Shown: positions 16,557-25,892, numbered from the stretch's first letter. The stretch: 64,000 bases of DNA from Bermanella sp047621325 (GCA_047621325.1 JBLHLT010000010.1:1-64000), one strand, 5' to 3'. Translations and numbers: made by a program. Notes: generated by a model from the letters alone, not told the origin.

Positions 16557-17389
16557 CATTAAGTCTATTTTTAATTTTTTTGGTTGGCTGCGCTGGTCAA
16601 TATGTTGTTAAAAATACCGTGGAATACGATTATATCTTACCCGCTAGTTACCCGCTTACCAATCAGCATAAATTCATTCATGTGAGTATTGACGATAAAA
16701 GCTTAAAGCGCCCTGAGCCAGCTTTAAAATTTGAAACGTTAAAATTAAATTACAGTGTGATACCTGCCAGTGCTCAGCTCATTGTTTATGTTCATATACA
16801 ACCCTCATTTTTGGTTCAACGTGAGCTTGTTTCACGACAAGTCGTAGAGTACGACGCCAATAATAAAGGTACAGTAGTGTATGTGGTCACTAATCGTGGA
16901 TTTGTGAGAACCCCATATAGTATTGAATTGGTTGACAAACTGAGTGATACATTGATTTTTCAAACGCAAGGGGTGGGTAACTTTGCCATTGATGCCTCTC
17001 CTCGCCCTAATCATACTCAAACCACGGCGCAGTTATTACTGGCGTTTCATAAACACACCCAACAGGCACGGCAAATATTACTAGACGATATTTGGGCGAA
17101 ATTGAAAGGCCCTTACTTAAAAGATATTCAGGTGAGTTTGGCTAAAATGCAGTTTAGCGTTGTGAGCGAGCATGAAAGTGACCCTGTGTTTCAGAAGGCG
17201 TTTGCCTTGCTTAAAAAAAATGACCAATTTTCTGCCAAGCAGGCACTAGCTCTTTATAATCAAGCGTACAAGCGTTATGAAAAAAAAGAAGATGATAGCA
17301 GCAAACGAATTTTAAATTATATTAATGAAGGTATTACGGCCGCGGCTCAAATTGCCAACGACCCTAATTCTCAGCGTTATCAAAAGTAG
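16544..17389 (+). CDS. Predicted lipoprotein, function unknown
   Basis: A 281-residue protein with a lipoprotein signal: hydrophobic stretch TLSLFLIFLVG then C16 in the lipobox LVGC. The mature part has a beta-rich region (about 20-150) containing VQRELVSRQVVEYD, and helices at the C-terminus with Lys/Asp-rich segments. I do not recognise a family. The gene starts 13 bases inside the end of the hybrid kinase gene, so it may be a periplasmic partner of that kinase, but nothing in the sequence proves it. Confidence 0.72.
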   Translation: MVKLTLSLFLIFLVGCAGQYVVKNTVEYDYILPASYPLTNQHKFIHVSIDDKSLKRPEPALKFETLKLNYSVIPASAQLIVYVHIQPSFLVQRELVSRQVVEYDANNKGTVVYVVTNRGFVRTPYSIELVDKLSDTLIFQTQGVGNFAIDASPRPNHTQTTAQLLLAFHKHTQQARQILLDDIWAKLKGPYLKDIQVSLAKMQFSVVSEHESDPVFQKAFALLKKNDQFSAKQALALYNQAYKRYEKKEDDSSKRILNYINEGITAAAQIANDPNSQRYQK

Positions 17390-17393
17390 TCGC

Positions 17394-19403
17394 TTATTCT
17401 TGGTTTAACGCCGTTAAATTTTTAAATAACATCAATGCTTCTGGATTTTTTAATGCATCGGTATTTTTCACTGCTCGACCGTGAATGGTTTCTCGAACGG
17501 CCACCTCGACAATTTTCCCACTGAGTGTACGTGGGATATCCGCCACTTGTATAATCACCGCAGGCACATGTCTTGGGGTGGTGTTTTGTCGAATGGTGGT
17601 TTTAATGGTTTGTTTTAGTTCGTCGGTGAGAGTTTGACCATCACGGAGTATGACAAATAAGACAACTCGAATATCCGTCGGGTCCTGTTTTAGGCTTTGG
17701 CCGACGGCGATACTTTCCATTACAGCATCAATTTTTTCCACTTGGCGATATATTTCAGCGGTACCAATGCGCACACCACCTGGGTTTAAGATGGCATCAC
17801 TGCGTCCGTGAATCACTAAGCTGGTATAAGGGTGGCCATTGAATTCGTGTTCTATTTTTTCAGCAAAATCCCCATGAGCCCAAACATTTTCAAAACGGTT
17901 GAAATAACTGCTGAGATACTTTTCATTATTTTTGTCGTTGTAAAATCCAATCGGCATACACGGGAACGATTTCTCGCACACTAACTCGCCACGCTCACCT
18001 GAATTGGCTGCGATAGGCTCACCGTGATCATTAAACACATTTACCGCCATGCCCAAACCTATACATTGCAGCTCACCTTTGTAGACCGGAAGAATAGGGT
18101 TGCCCAGCGTAAAGCACGACACAATATCGGTGCCGCCCGCAATACTGCTTAAACATAAATCTTGTTTAATATGGTTATAAACAAAATCAAAGCTTTCATT
18201 ACTTAATGGTGAGCCAGTTGATAATACGCTTTTTAGTTTTGGTAACGAGTGTTGCAGGTTAGGTAAATAGGGTGCTTTTTCGAGTGCACTGATGTACTTG
18301 GCACTGGTGCCAAAAATACTGATATTTTCCGCTTCTGCCATATCCCACAGTACATTCGGCCCTGGGTGAAAGGGTGATCCATCATAAATCACCAGCGTAG
18401 CGCCAGTCATGAGCGTGCTGACCATCCAATTCCACATCATCCAGCCACAAGTGGTGTAATAAAATAATGTGTCTTCTTGTTTTACATCGGTATGAAAAAC
18501 AAGTTCTTTATAGTGCTGTAATAACGTGCCGCCAGCGCCATGCACAATGCATTTAGGTGCGCCTGTGGTACCAGAGCTATACAAAATATACAGCGGATGA
18601 TCAAACGCCTGTGGGCTGAATTCAATTTTTTGTGCGTGATTGTCTAAACATTGCTGCCAAAGATGAACGTTTAATTGAGTACCCAGTTGTGCGCGTGCTT
18701 GTTCTGGTGAAATACTTTGGTTGGCATAAGGGACAACGATAACGTGCTCAATACTATTGAGCTGCTGCAAGATTGGATTCAGTTTTTCTAAGCTATTAAG
18801 GGTTTTGCCGCTGTAAAAATAGCCATCGGTGGTGATTAAAACTTTAGGTTCGATTTGCCCAAAGCGATCAAGCACACCTTGTAAGCCAAAGTCAGGTGAG
18901 CAGCTTGACCAAACGGCCCCTAAGCTTGTGGCAGCGAGCATTGCAATAATGGTTTCAGGTACGTTTGGCATAAACGCCGCTACCCGATCGCCGGGTTCAA
19001 TACCGAGTGCTTTCAAATGAGCGCTTAGTTTTGCCACTTTGTCATATAGCTGGGCATAACTTAATTGCTGCTGCTTACCGCGCTCGTCATAAGACACGAT
19101 GGCGATACTGTCATGACGGAACCGTAATAAATTTTCGGCAACGTTAAAGCGGGCGCCATCAAACCATTTGGCCCCCGGCATTTGATCGCCATTGGTTAAT
19201 ACGCTGGTATGAGGCACTTGCTGGGTAAAAGAGGCAAATTCCCAAACATACTTCCAAAACAAATGCGGTAGTCGCACAGAAAAATCATGCAGTTGCTGGT
19301 AGTGCTGCACGTTATGGCCATCTTCAGCGATGAAGTTCATAAGCGCCTTCATGTTGCTCTGATTAATGCGTGAGACTGAAGGGGACCACAAAGGGTTGCT
19401 CAT
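17394..19403 (-). CDS. aacS: Acetoacetyl-CoA synthetase
   Basis: A 669-residue adenylate-forming enzyme that activates acetoacetate with ATP and CoA. The ATP motif is YSSGTTGAPK, followed by a C-terminal domain with PRTLSGKIVEV, whose lysine is the conserved adenylation residue. The N-terminal NPLWSPS and LPHLFWKYVWEF segments are typical of acetoacetate-CoA ligase rather than acetate-CoA ligase. It is transcribed away from the BKACE gene across a palindromic operator candidate. BKACE enzymes release acetoacetate, so the pair is metabolically coherent. Confidence 0.92.
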   Translation of the reverse strand: MSNPLWSPSVSRINQSNMKALMNFIAEDGHNVQHYQQLHDFSVRLPHLFWKYVWEFASFTQQVPHTSVLTNGDQMPGAKWFDGARFNVAENLLRFRHDSIAIVSYDERGKQQQLSYAQLYDKVAKLSAHLKALGIEPGDRVAAFMPNVPETIIAMLAATSLGAVWSSCSPDFGLQGVLDRFGQIEPKVLITTDGYFYSGKTLNSLEKLNPILQQLNSIEHVIVVPYANQSISPEQARAQLGTQLNVHLWQQCLDNHAQKIEFSPQAFDHPLYILYSSGTTGAPKCIVHGAGGTLLQHYKELVFHTDVKQEDTLFYYTTCGWMMWNWMVSTLMTGATLVIYDGSPFHPGPNVLWDMAEAENISIFGTSAKYISALEKAPYLPNLQHSLPKLKSVLSTGSPLSNESFDFVYNHIKQDLCLSSIAGGTDIVSCFTLGNPILPVYKGELQCIGLGMAVNVFNDHGEPIAANSGERGELVCEKSFPCMPIGFYNDKNNEKYLSSYFNRFENVWAHGDFAEKIEHEFNGHPYTSLVIHGRSDAILNPGGVRIGTAEIYRQVEKIDAVMESIAVGQSLKQDPTDIRVVLFVILRDGQTLTDELKQTIKTTIRQNTTPRHVPAVIIQVADIPRTLSGKIVEVAVRETIHGRAVKNTDALKNPEALMLFKNLTALNQE

Positions 19404-19505
19404 AACGTGCTCCGTTAATTATTAGTGATTATTGCCCTAGCTTGGGGGAAAACGGGCTATATGTGAAATTTATTATACTAAGTAATTGATAAGTATAAGT
19501 TATCA

Positions 19506-19543
19506 AATCAATCAAACCAAGCGCTTGCTTGGTTTGATTGATT
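19506..19543. promoter_or_regulatory. Perfect 17-bp inverted repeat between divergent aacS and BKACE genes
   Basis: The left arm AATCAATCAAACCAAGC (19506-19522) is fully complementary to the right arm at 19527-19543, with GCTT between. The centre contains CAAGCGCTTG. Its position between two divergent genes of one pathway fits an operator for a dimeric regulator, possibly of the TetR class, but no regulator gene is adjacent. Confidence 0.7.
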
Positions 19544-19604
19544 GCGCTAAGGTACTTCCACGCTGACGGTTTTAATGTGTATATCTAATTTAAGGGAACA
19601 TTAC

Positions 19605-20459
19605 ATGAGCGATAAAGTTGTTATTACCTGTGCCCTCACTGGGGTATTAACGAATCCAGAGCAGCACCCAGTGCCTGTGACGGCGAAGCAAATGGCGGCA
19701 TCGGCAAAAGAAGCCTATGACGCAGGTGCAAGCTGTATGCACATTCATTTTCGTCAACAAACTCAAGGTAAGGGGCACTTACCCTGCTGGGAGCCTGAAG
19801 TAGCACTTGAAATTAGCGACGCCATTCGTGAAGCCTGCCCAGATGTCATTATTAACTACACCACGGGCACCATTGGCCGCGACCAAAAAGGCCCAATTGA
19901 CTGTATTAAAATGGGCAAGCCTGAAATCGCCGCGTGTAATGCGGGTTCACTTAACTATTTAAAAACGCGCTCAAATGGCACATGGGCATGGCCGCCTATG
20001 TTATTTCAAAACACTGTCGATAAAATCCAAGAATTATTAGACGTGTGCAAAGAAGAAGGTTGTCGCCCTGAATTTGAATGTTTCGATTTAGGCATTGTAC
20101 GCAGCGTTGGTATGTTTCAAGAAGTGGGCATGTGGGACAGACTCGATTACAACTTAGTAATGGGTGTGAACTCTGGCATGCCAGCCGATCCTGATTTATT
20201 ACCCATTATTTTGAAATACCTAAAGCCGGGCAGTCATTGGCAAGCCACGGTCATTGGCCGTGAAGAAGTCTGGAGCGTGCATAAAAAAGTGGCGGAGCTT
20301 GGTGGTAACTTACGCACGGGCCTTGAAGACACCTTTTATTTACCCGGTGGCGAAAAAGCCACCAGTAATGGCCAGCTTATTGAAGCCATGGCCAAAGTGG
20401 CCCGAGATGCTGGCCGTGAAGTGGCCAGCCCAGCTGAAGCTCGTAAAATATTTTTATAA
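19605..20459 (+). CDS. Beta-keto acid cleavage enzyme (BKACE, DUF849 family)
   Basis: A 284-residue TIM-barrel zinc enzyme. Family members condense a beta-keto acid with acetyl-CoA to give acetoacetate and a new acyl-CoA. The zinc-binding H46-x-H48 (CMHIHF) is at the position known in Kce. GTGVNSG-type residues appear as VMGVNSGMPADP, and the late segment GLEDTFYL is conserved. The substrate is unknown; Kce-like and dehydrocarnitine-cleaving members both exist. The start is ATG at 19605 behind AAGGGA; an in-frame ATG at 19575 has no ribosome site. It is divergent from aacS, which can activate the acetoacetate product. Confidence 0.9.
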   Translation: MSDKVVITCALTGVLTNPEQHPVPVTAKQMAASAKEAYDAGASCMHIHFRQQTQGKGHLPCWEPEVALEISDAIREACPDVIINYTTGTIGRDQKGPIDCIKMGKPEIAACNAGSLNYLKTRSNGTWAWPPMLFQNTVDKIQELLDVCKEEGCRPEFECFDLGIVRSVGMFQEVGMWDRLDYNLVMGVNSGMPADPDLLPIILKYLKPGSHWQATVIGREEVWSVHKKVAELGGNLRTGLEDTFYLPGGEKATSNGQLIEAMAKVARDAGREVASPAEARKIFL

Positions 20460-20471
20460 TCTCACCTTACC

Positions 20472-20511
20472 ATTACCCATGATATTTAATGTATATCATG
20501 GGTAATTTTTA
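20472..20511 (+). terminator. Terminator after the BKACE gene
   Basis: ATTACCCATGATAT (20472-20485) pairs perfectly with ATATCATGGGTAAT (20493-20506), followed by five T. Confidence 0.88.
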
Positions 20512-20679
20512 ATGCTCCTGTCGCTAAATTTGCTATCTCGTTAGACTCTTATTACACTTCCTCTCACTTTTTAATATTGCAATTTTCATGGACTAGAAGA
20601 TTGATTAACAAACAATCTCTTTCTTTGTAGGTTTCAATTACATTAACTATTTATTGCTTGTTGCAGTTATGAGGTTGTA

Positions 20680-21894
20680 ATGGAATTACTTTATAAAAAC
20701 GAGAAGAAACTCTTCTTTATCGCCGCTTTTATTTCAGGTGTATTTTGGCTGGCATTAGTGCTGGGTACATTGGGTATTGCATTGGTTTATTTATTACTAA
20801 TGTATGTGTTTTTCTTGTTTGTACATTCTGGCTTTATTTCTTATTTAAAAGGCACGGGCGTTAAAATCACCGCCGAACAATACCCTGATTTGTACAATAA
20901 ACTTGTGAAAAATTGCGCAACGATTGGTTTGAAAGAAATACCCGATGCGTATCTATTACGAACCGATTTTTTTAACGCATTGGCCACTCGATTTCTGGGG
21001 CGTAACTTTGTTGTGTTGTTTACCGATGTGGTAGATGCCTTAGAAGACAATCAAAACGCCATTGATTTTTATATTGGCCATGAACTGGGTCATATTCATC
21101 GTAAACATCTGGTGTGGGGTTGGTTTATTGCGCCTGCATCGGTATTGCCTTTATTAGGCACAGCCTTGCGTCGAGCTGAAGAATATACCTGTGACCGCTA
21201 CGGTGCTGCTTGCTGTGAAACCGAACAAGATATTATAGCGGCCATAGCGGCCATAGCAGCAGGTGATACCCGCTGGAAGAGCATTAACCACGAAGCGTAT
21301 TTAAAGCAGGTGCAAGAAACCAATGGCTTTTGGATGTCACTTAATGAACTGGTTAGTGATTACCCTTGGTTAACCAAACGTATGGCACATGCGATAGCGG
21401 CTAAAAACAAAGGGGTGATAAAATTGCCACGTCGTCACTTTTTTGCATGGGTTCTCGCACTGTTTATTCCACGCTTCGGTGCAGGTGGTGGTGCCTCCTC
21501 TTTCATTGTTGTGATTGCGCTGGTGGGTATTTTAGCTGCGGTTGCCATTCCTCAATACCAAGAGTACATGGAAAAAATTCGCTTAAATGAAGCCTATAGC
21601 AGTCTAATTGAGCTTAAAATACCATTGGCCGATTACGCAATGTCTAACCAAGCATGGCCAACTACATTGGATGATTTAGGTTTCACTGTTGAAGGTCTAA
21701 CCAATGACATTCAAAAATACAGCATTGATGTTTATGATAACGGTATGCTTGCAGCTTATGTGGGTGATACCAAAACGGGCGATAAGCAATACCTCGTCAT
21801 AAGACCAAGCTTGGTAGAAGGTGAGATAGTCTGGGAATGCTTTGGCGAAAAAATTAAAGACAAACTACTGCCAATTACATGTCAAGAAGAATGA
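20680..21894 (+). CDS. M48-type membrane metallopeptidase fused to a pilin-like C-terminal domain
   Basis: A 404-residue protein. Residues about 10-55 form two hydrophobic segments. The M48-like peptidase core has zinc motif H134-E-L-G-H138 (GHELGHIHRKH) and a downstream RRAEEYTCDRYG giving the third ligand. From about residue 268 a second module begins: a hydrophobic helix SSFIVVIALVGILAAVAIPQ followed by QEYMEKIRLNEAY and a small globular part (WPTTLDDLGF), which is the layout of type IV pilins. The pilin glutamate at position 5 is absent and no clear prepilin cleavage site is visible. The reading frame is continuous, so this is a real fusion. Substrate unknown. No pilus genes are adjacent. 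Confidence 0.82.
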   Translation: MELLYKNEKKLFFIAAFISGVFWLALVLGTLGIALVYLLLMYVFFLFVHSGFISYLKGTGVKITAEQYPDLYNKLVKNCATIGLKEIPDAYLLRTDFFNALATRFLGRNFVVLFTDVVDALEDNQNAIDFYIGHELGHIHRKHLVWGWFIAPASVLPLLGTALRRAEEYTCDRYGAACCETEQDIIAAIAAIAAGDTRWKSINHEAYLKQVQETNGFWMSLNELVSDYPWLTKRMAHAIAAKNKGVIKLPRRHFFAWVLALFIPRFGAGGGASSFIVVIALVGILAAVAIPQYQEYMEKIRLNEAYSSLIELKIPLADYAMSNQAWPTTLDDLGFTVEGLTNDIQKYSIDVYDNGMLAAYVGDTKTGDKQYLVIRPSLVEGEIVWECFGEKIKDKLLPITCQEE

Positions 21895-21930
21895 CCTGAT
21901 CTAAGTCTGAATGCTTGAAGTGAATTACCT

Positions 21931-21960
21931 AAAAACCGATACACAAGTGTATCGGTTTTT
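21931..21960. terminator. Bidirectional terminator between the M48-pilin gene and galU
   Basis: AAAAACCGATACAC pairs with GTGTATCGGTTTTT, a 14-bp stem with an A-run and a T-run, placed between converging genes. Confidence 0.9.
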
Positions 21961-21990
21961 TTACGGGCGACATGCCAGCACAAGGCATTG

Positions 21991-22860
21991 TCATTTAGTA
22001 TTATTATGTGAACTAAATTCGTGTTCAAAGAAAAAATTGGTAGCCTCAACAAATCCTGGAATGTTGCCACAATCAAAGCGCTGTCCTGCAAACTTAACCG
22101 CGATCACACGTTCCTCTTTTGCTACTTGTTTTAATGCATCCGTGATTTGTACCTCCCCGTTAGCACCGGCTTTGGTGTGCCTTAGGTAATCAAAAATTTG
22201 AGGGGTGAGTACGTAGCGCCCAATAATTGCCATGTTGGTAGGTGCATCTTCTGGTTTAGGTTTTTCGATCATGTCAGATACATCATAAATGCCGAGTTCA
22301 ATTTCTGTACCGCTGATAATACCGTAACTAGCAGTATCCGCTTTTGGAACTTCTTCAATAGCGACAATACAACATTGATATTTATGATACAGCTCAACTA
22401 GCTGAGCCATCGCTCTTGGCGTGTCTGTATTGTCTCTAGGGGCAACACATAAGTCATCCGCTAAAATCACGGCGAATGGTTCACTACCAATAATGGGTTC
22501 TCCGGTTAAAATGGCATGGCCTAAGCCGAGCATTTCTCGCTGGCGCATGAATATAAATTGGCCATCATCCATCACTTTATTAATATCGTTTAGGTTTTCG
22601 GCTTTTGAGCTGCCTGCTATTTCATGTTCTAGTTCATAATTATTATCAAAATAATCGGCAATGGCGCGCTTGCCGCGACCAGTAATAAATCCCATTTTAT
22701 TAATGCCCGCTTCCATGGCCTCTTCGACGGCGTACTGAATAAGTGGTTTATTCACCACGGGCAGCATCTCTTTAGGCATGGATTTAGTCGCTGGTAAAAA
22801 TCGAGTGCCGTAACCGGCTACGGGAAATAAGCATTTCTTAACGGTTTGAGTCTGAGGCAT
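21991..22860 (-). CDS. galU: UTP-glucose-1-phosphate uridylyltransferase
   Basis: A 289-residue nucleotidyltransferase making UDP-glucose from UTP and glucose-1-phosphate. The N-terminal nucleotide motif is VAGYGTRFLPATKSMPKEML, and the substrate residues are in VEKPKPEDAP-like form (IEKPKPEDAP). Length and motifs are those of bacterial GalU. It is the last gene of a four-gene operon, 14 bases after the GH13 phosphorylase gene, with an AGGAG ribosome site. Here it can convert glucose-1-phosphate released by the phosphorylase into the sugar donor for GpgS, although GalU also serves cell-envelope sugars. Confidence 0.95.
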   Translation of the reverse strand: MPQTQTVKKCLFPVAGYGTRFLPATKSMPKEMLPVVNKPLIQYAVEEAMEAGINKMGFITGRGKRAIADYFDNNYELEHEIAGSSKAENLNDINKVMDDGQFIFMRQREMLGLGHAILTGEPIIGSEPFAVILADDLCVAPRDNTDTPRAMAQLVELYHKYQCCIVAIEEVPKADTASYGIISGTEIELGIYDVSDMIEKPKPEDAPTNMAIIGRYVLTPQIFDYLRHTKAGANGEVQITDALKQVAKEERVIAVKFAGQRFDCGNIPGFVEATNFFFEHEFSSHNNTK

Positions 22861-22874
22861 TTAACGCTCCTAGT

Positions 22875-24623
22875 TTATACGTTAGCGATCCACATCATTT
22901 GATAAGGTTTTAAGTTGATTGCATCAAGAGAATTATCAAACTTGATGCCACTAATGAGGTCTTGCCAATGGTGAGTGACTACAAGGTTTAAATCGGATAG
23001 CAGTAGTGATTGCTCTTGATCTGTAATGTTATAGATGCAGAAGATGCTTTGGCGGCGGTCCATGCTTTGTCGCCAAAAGCCAAAAAGATGATCACCAATG
23101 TGCAAAGTAAATTGGGTAGCGTTTGGGTGAAAGGCTTTTTGTGCTCTACGTAATTGTATTAATTGGCTTATTTTTTCATAGACTTGTTTGTGGTGATTAT
23201 CATCATCATTGAGTAATGCAACTAATTCATCGTATTGCCATTCGTGACGGTTGATCGAACGGTTTTGATCGGTGCGCTCTAGTTTTTCGTAATCATTACG
23301 CGTGCCTAATACACTATGAATATAAAGTGCGGGTATGCCTTCTAATGCAAGCATCACACCATGGGCGCACAAAAATCGTTCAAGCGTATAATCGTCTTTT
23401 CCGTTTTCGGTGCCTTGCAGCGCATCAAATAAAGTGATGTTCACTTCATAAGGTTTTTTAACGCCGTTATCACCAGCTCGCCAAGAAATCTTACCGCCAA
23501 AATTTTGCATAGTACTGACTAGGGTTGCCAGTTCCGTGTCACTTAATAAACCCTCGGCGGGTCTTAAGCCGATGCCGTCATGAGAGGCAATAAAGTTAAA
23601 ATACGTTGTGCCATGTTGTGCAGGCGGCATGCTCATTAACCAGCGTTTTAAATACCGACAATTACCACTGACTAAGGTGTAAACCAGTAACGGTGGTAAT
23701 GAAAAGTTATAAACACAATGAGCTTCATTGGCATTACCAAAATAACTCAGGTTTTCAATGTTGGGGATATTGGTTTCGGTGATGATAATACTATCGGGTT
23801 GAGTGTGCTCTATTAGGGTTCTAATGAGGCGCACAACTTCATGGGTCTCATCTAAGTTCAAGCAATTAGTCCCGATTTTCTTCCATAAAAAAGCAATGGC
23901 ATCTAGTCTAAAGATACGAATACCCTTATCAAGGTAATCGCGAATAATGTTAATGAATTCTTTTAAAACTTGTGGGTTAGAAAAGTCGAGATCAACTTGT
24001 TCATGGCTGAACGTACACCAAACATGTTCCAACCCTTTTTCTGTTTGTGTTTCACGTAATAACGGTGAGGTACGTGGTCGCACGACCTGAGAGACGGGAG
24101 CATCCTTATGTGTGGTATAAAAATAATCATGGCCAATGCCTTCACCTTTGATAAAGTTTTTGAACCATTGGCTTTGATCTGAGCAGTGATTGATGACTAA
24201 GTCAGCCATTAAGCGGTATTCGCTGGCAATACTTTCAATGTGTTGCCAATGGCCCAGCGAAGGGTTTACCTCGTAGTAATCACAAACCGCAAAACCATCG
24301 TCTGCACTATAAGGAAAAAACGGTAAAATATGCACACAATTAAAGCTCTCTTTTAAATAAGTATTTAAAAAGTCATGCAGTGTTTTAAGCGGCGCTTCAT
24401 TTTCCTTTTGAATACTATGGCCATAGGTAATGATAGTAACATCTTGTTCGGTCCAATAATTTTGATGAGGTGAAACTGCTTCATAATGGTGTTTGAAACG
24501 CATTATCTCGATGAGTTCTTGCGTAAGTGCCATTAGTTCAGAAGGTGTTTGGCTATCAGCATAAATGGCCTGCAAGTGATGCAGGATTTTTGATTTGAGT
24601 AATTCTTGAGTGTGTGCATCCAT
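22875..24623 (-). CDS. GH13 subfamily 18 phosphorylase, probable glucosylglycerate phosphorylase
   Basis: A 582-residue cytoplasmic enzyme of the sucrose-phosphorylase clan. Visible elements are the N-terminal VHILPFFPYSADDGFAV, the nucleophile region RIFRLDA, the acid/base region IIITETN and the third acid in ASHDGIGL. The family cleaves an alpha-glucoside with phosphate to give glucose-1-phosphate. By sequence alone the acceptor could be fructose, glycerol or glycerate. Its place 11 bases after gpgS, in an operon with a glycerate kinase/phosphatase, favours 2-O-glucosylglycerate. It would then recycle the osmolyte to glucose-1-phosphate and glycerate. Confidence 0.82.
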   Translation of the reverse strand: MDAHTQELLKSKILHHLQAIYADSQTPSELMALTQELIEIMRFKHHYEAVSPHQNYWTEQDVTIITYGHSIQKENEAPLKTLHDFLNTYLKESFNCVHILPFFPYSADDGFAVCDYYEVNPSLGHWQHIESIASEYRLMADLVINHCSDQSQWFKNFIKGEGIGHDYFYTTHKDAPVSQVVRPRTSPLLRETQTEKGLEHVWCTFSHEQVDLDFSNPQVLKEFINIIRDYLDKGIRIFRLDAIAFLWKKIGTNCLNLDETHEVVRLIRTLIEHTQPDSIIITETNIPNIENLSYFGNANEAHCVYNFSLPPLLVYTLVSGNCRYLKRWLMSMPPAQHGTTYFNFIASHDGIGLRPAEGLLSDTELATLVSTMQNFGGKISWRAGDNGVKKPYEVNITLFDALQGTENGKDDYTLERFLCAHGVMLALEGIPALYIHSVLGTRNDYEKLERTDQNRSINRHEWQYDELVALLNDDDNHHKQVYEKISQLIQLRRAQKAFHPNATQFTLHIGDHLFGFWRQSMDRRQSIFCIYNITDQEQSLLLSDLNLVVTHHWQDLISGIKFDNSLDAINLKPYQMMWIANV

Positions 24624-24634
24624 TATATTCTGCC

Positions 24635-25867
24635 TTATAGCTTAGACGTAAACTCAGCATGATCTTCTTCAACAGCTTGATAAAGTCGTTGAAAAATATC
24701 CGGTATGGCACTTTGTACACGGCTCCAACTGGGTATGAATGGCGTTTCCATTGGGTTGTCTAAAAAGCGTTTCCCTGCGTCCATGATATTTCTAGCAAAC
24801 ATTTCAACCGCTTCTTCTTCTTGGTGAATATCGAAATTTAGTCCGTTCATTATGGCGTCGTTGCGATAGGTTTCGACAAAATCTAACGCAATGCGAAAGT
24901 AACTGGCTTTAATCGTACGAAAGGTTTCTTCGTTAAAGACGGTGCCTTTTGTTGCTAATTTTCTAAATAATGCTTTAGATATATCAATGGACATTTTAGA
25001 TAAGCCCGCTTGTTGATCACTAAGAGATAAGTCTTGGTGTTTGTGGTCATACACTTTTGCAATATCCACTTGACATAAACGGTTATTGGCATAGTTGCGG
25101 TGCATTTCAGATAAGACGCCAATCTCTAAGCCCCAGTCGCTGGGTATGCGTATGTCGTTTAAAACGTCGCGTCTAAATGAGAATTCACCGGCAAGTGGGT
25201 AACGGAAGCTGTCCATATAATTAAGGTATTCATCATTGTCTTTGACGACTGATTTAAGCGCACGTAATAGTGGTGTGACTAATAATCGGCTTACTCGACC
25301 ATTTAATTTACCGCTGGCAATTCGCGCGTAATAGCCTTTGCAAAACTCATAATTAAAAGAAGGATTGGCAACTGGGTAAACCAAGCGAGCGAGTAATTCG
25401 CTGGTATACGTCACAATGTCACAGTCATGTAAGGCAATGGATTCCGCTTTACCAGATGACAGTATGTAACCCATGCAATACCAAACATTACGTCCCTTAC
25501 CCATTTCTTTTGGGGCTAAGCCCATTTCTTGAAGTTGGGCATCAAGCGCTTTTAAGCGAGGGCCGTCATTCCATAACACGCGGTGGTGTTGCGGTAAGGT
25601 TGAAAAGAATTTTAAAGCATGCATGTACTGATCTTTATCGGCACGGTCTAGGCCGATGACGATTTCACTTAAATAGGGAACATGTTTTATTTTATCGATA
25701 ATATTGGGTAATGCTTCGCCTTCAAGTTCAGAAAATAAAGAAGGCAGTAATAAACCAATTGGCCGCTGCTTGCTGAATTCAACCAGATCATTTTCTAGAT
25801 CGGCAAGATGTCGATCCGTTAGATTATGAAGAGTGGTGATAATGCCATTTTGATAAAAGTCAGCCAT
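24635..25867 (-). CDS. gpgS: Glucosyl-3-phosphoglycerate synthase (GT81)
   Basis: A 410-residue retaining glycosyltransferase that joins NDP-glucose and 3-phosphoglycerate to glucosyl-3-phosphoglycerate. The GT-A acidic motif is in ALHDCDIVTY (the DxD role). Other GpgS hallmarks are GKGRNVWYCMGY, PLAGEFSFRRD, WGLEIGVLSEM and the metal-binding YDHKHQDL. Length is typical of bacterial GpgS (about 400). The ATG has a strong AGGGAG ribosome site, 25 bases after the kinase/phosphatase gene. Confidence 0.92.
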   Translation of the reverse strand: MADFYQNGIITTLHNLTDRHLADLENDLVEFSKQRPIGLLLPSLFSELEGEALPNIIDKIKHVPYLSEIVIGLDRADKDQYMHALKFFSTLPQHHRVLWNDGPRLKALDAQLQEMGLAPKEMGKGRNVWYCMGYILSSGKAESIALHDCDIVTYTSELLARLVYPVANPSFNYEFCKGYYARIASGKLNGRVSRLLVTPLLRALKSVVKDNDEYLNYMDSFRYPLAGEFSFRRDVLNDIRIPSDWGLEIGVLSEMHRNYANNRLCQVDIAKVYDHKHQDLSLSDQQAGLSKMSIDISKALFRKLATKGTVFNEETFRTIKASYFRIALDFVETYRNDAIMNGLNFDIHQEEEAVEMFARNIMDAGKRFLDNPMETPFIPSWSRVQSAIPDIFQRLYQAVEEDHAEFTSKL

Positions 25868-25892
25868 GGGGCTCCCTAAATTTTAAGTGGTG

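Noticed and set aside
22875..24623. Naming the GH13 enzyme sucrose phosphorylase
   Set aside because: Sequence fits the clan, but no sucrose gene is present and the operon points to glucosylglycerate.
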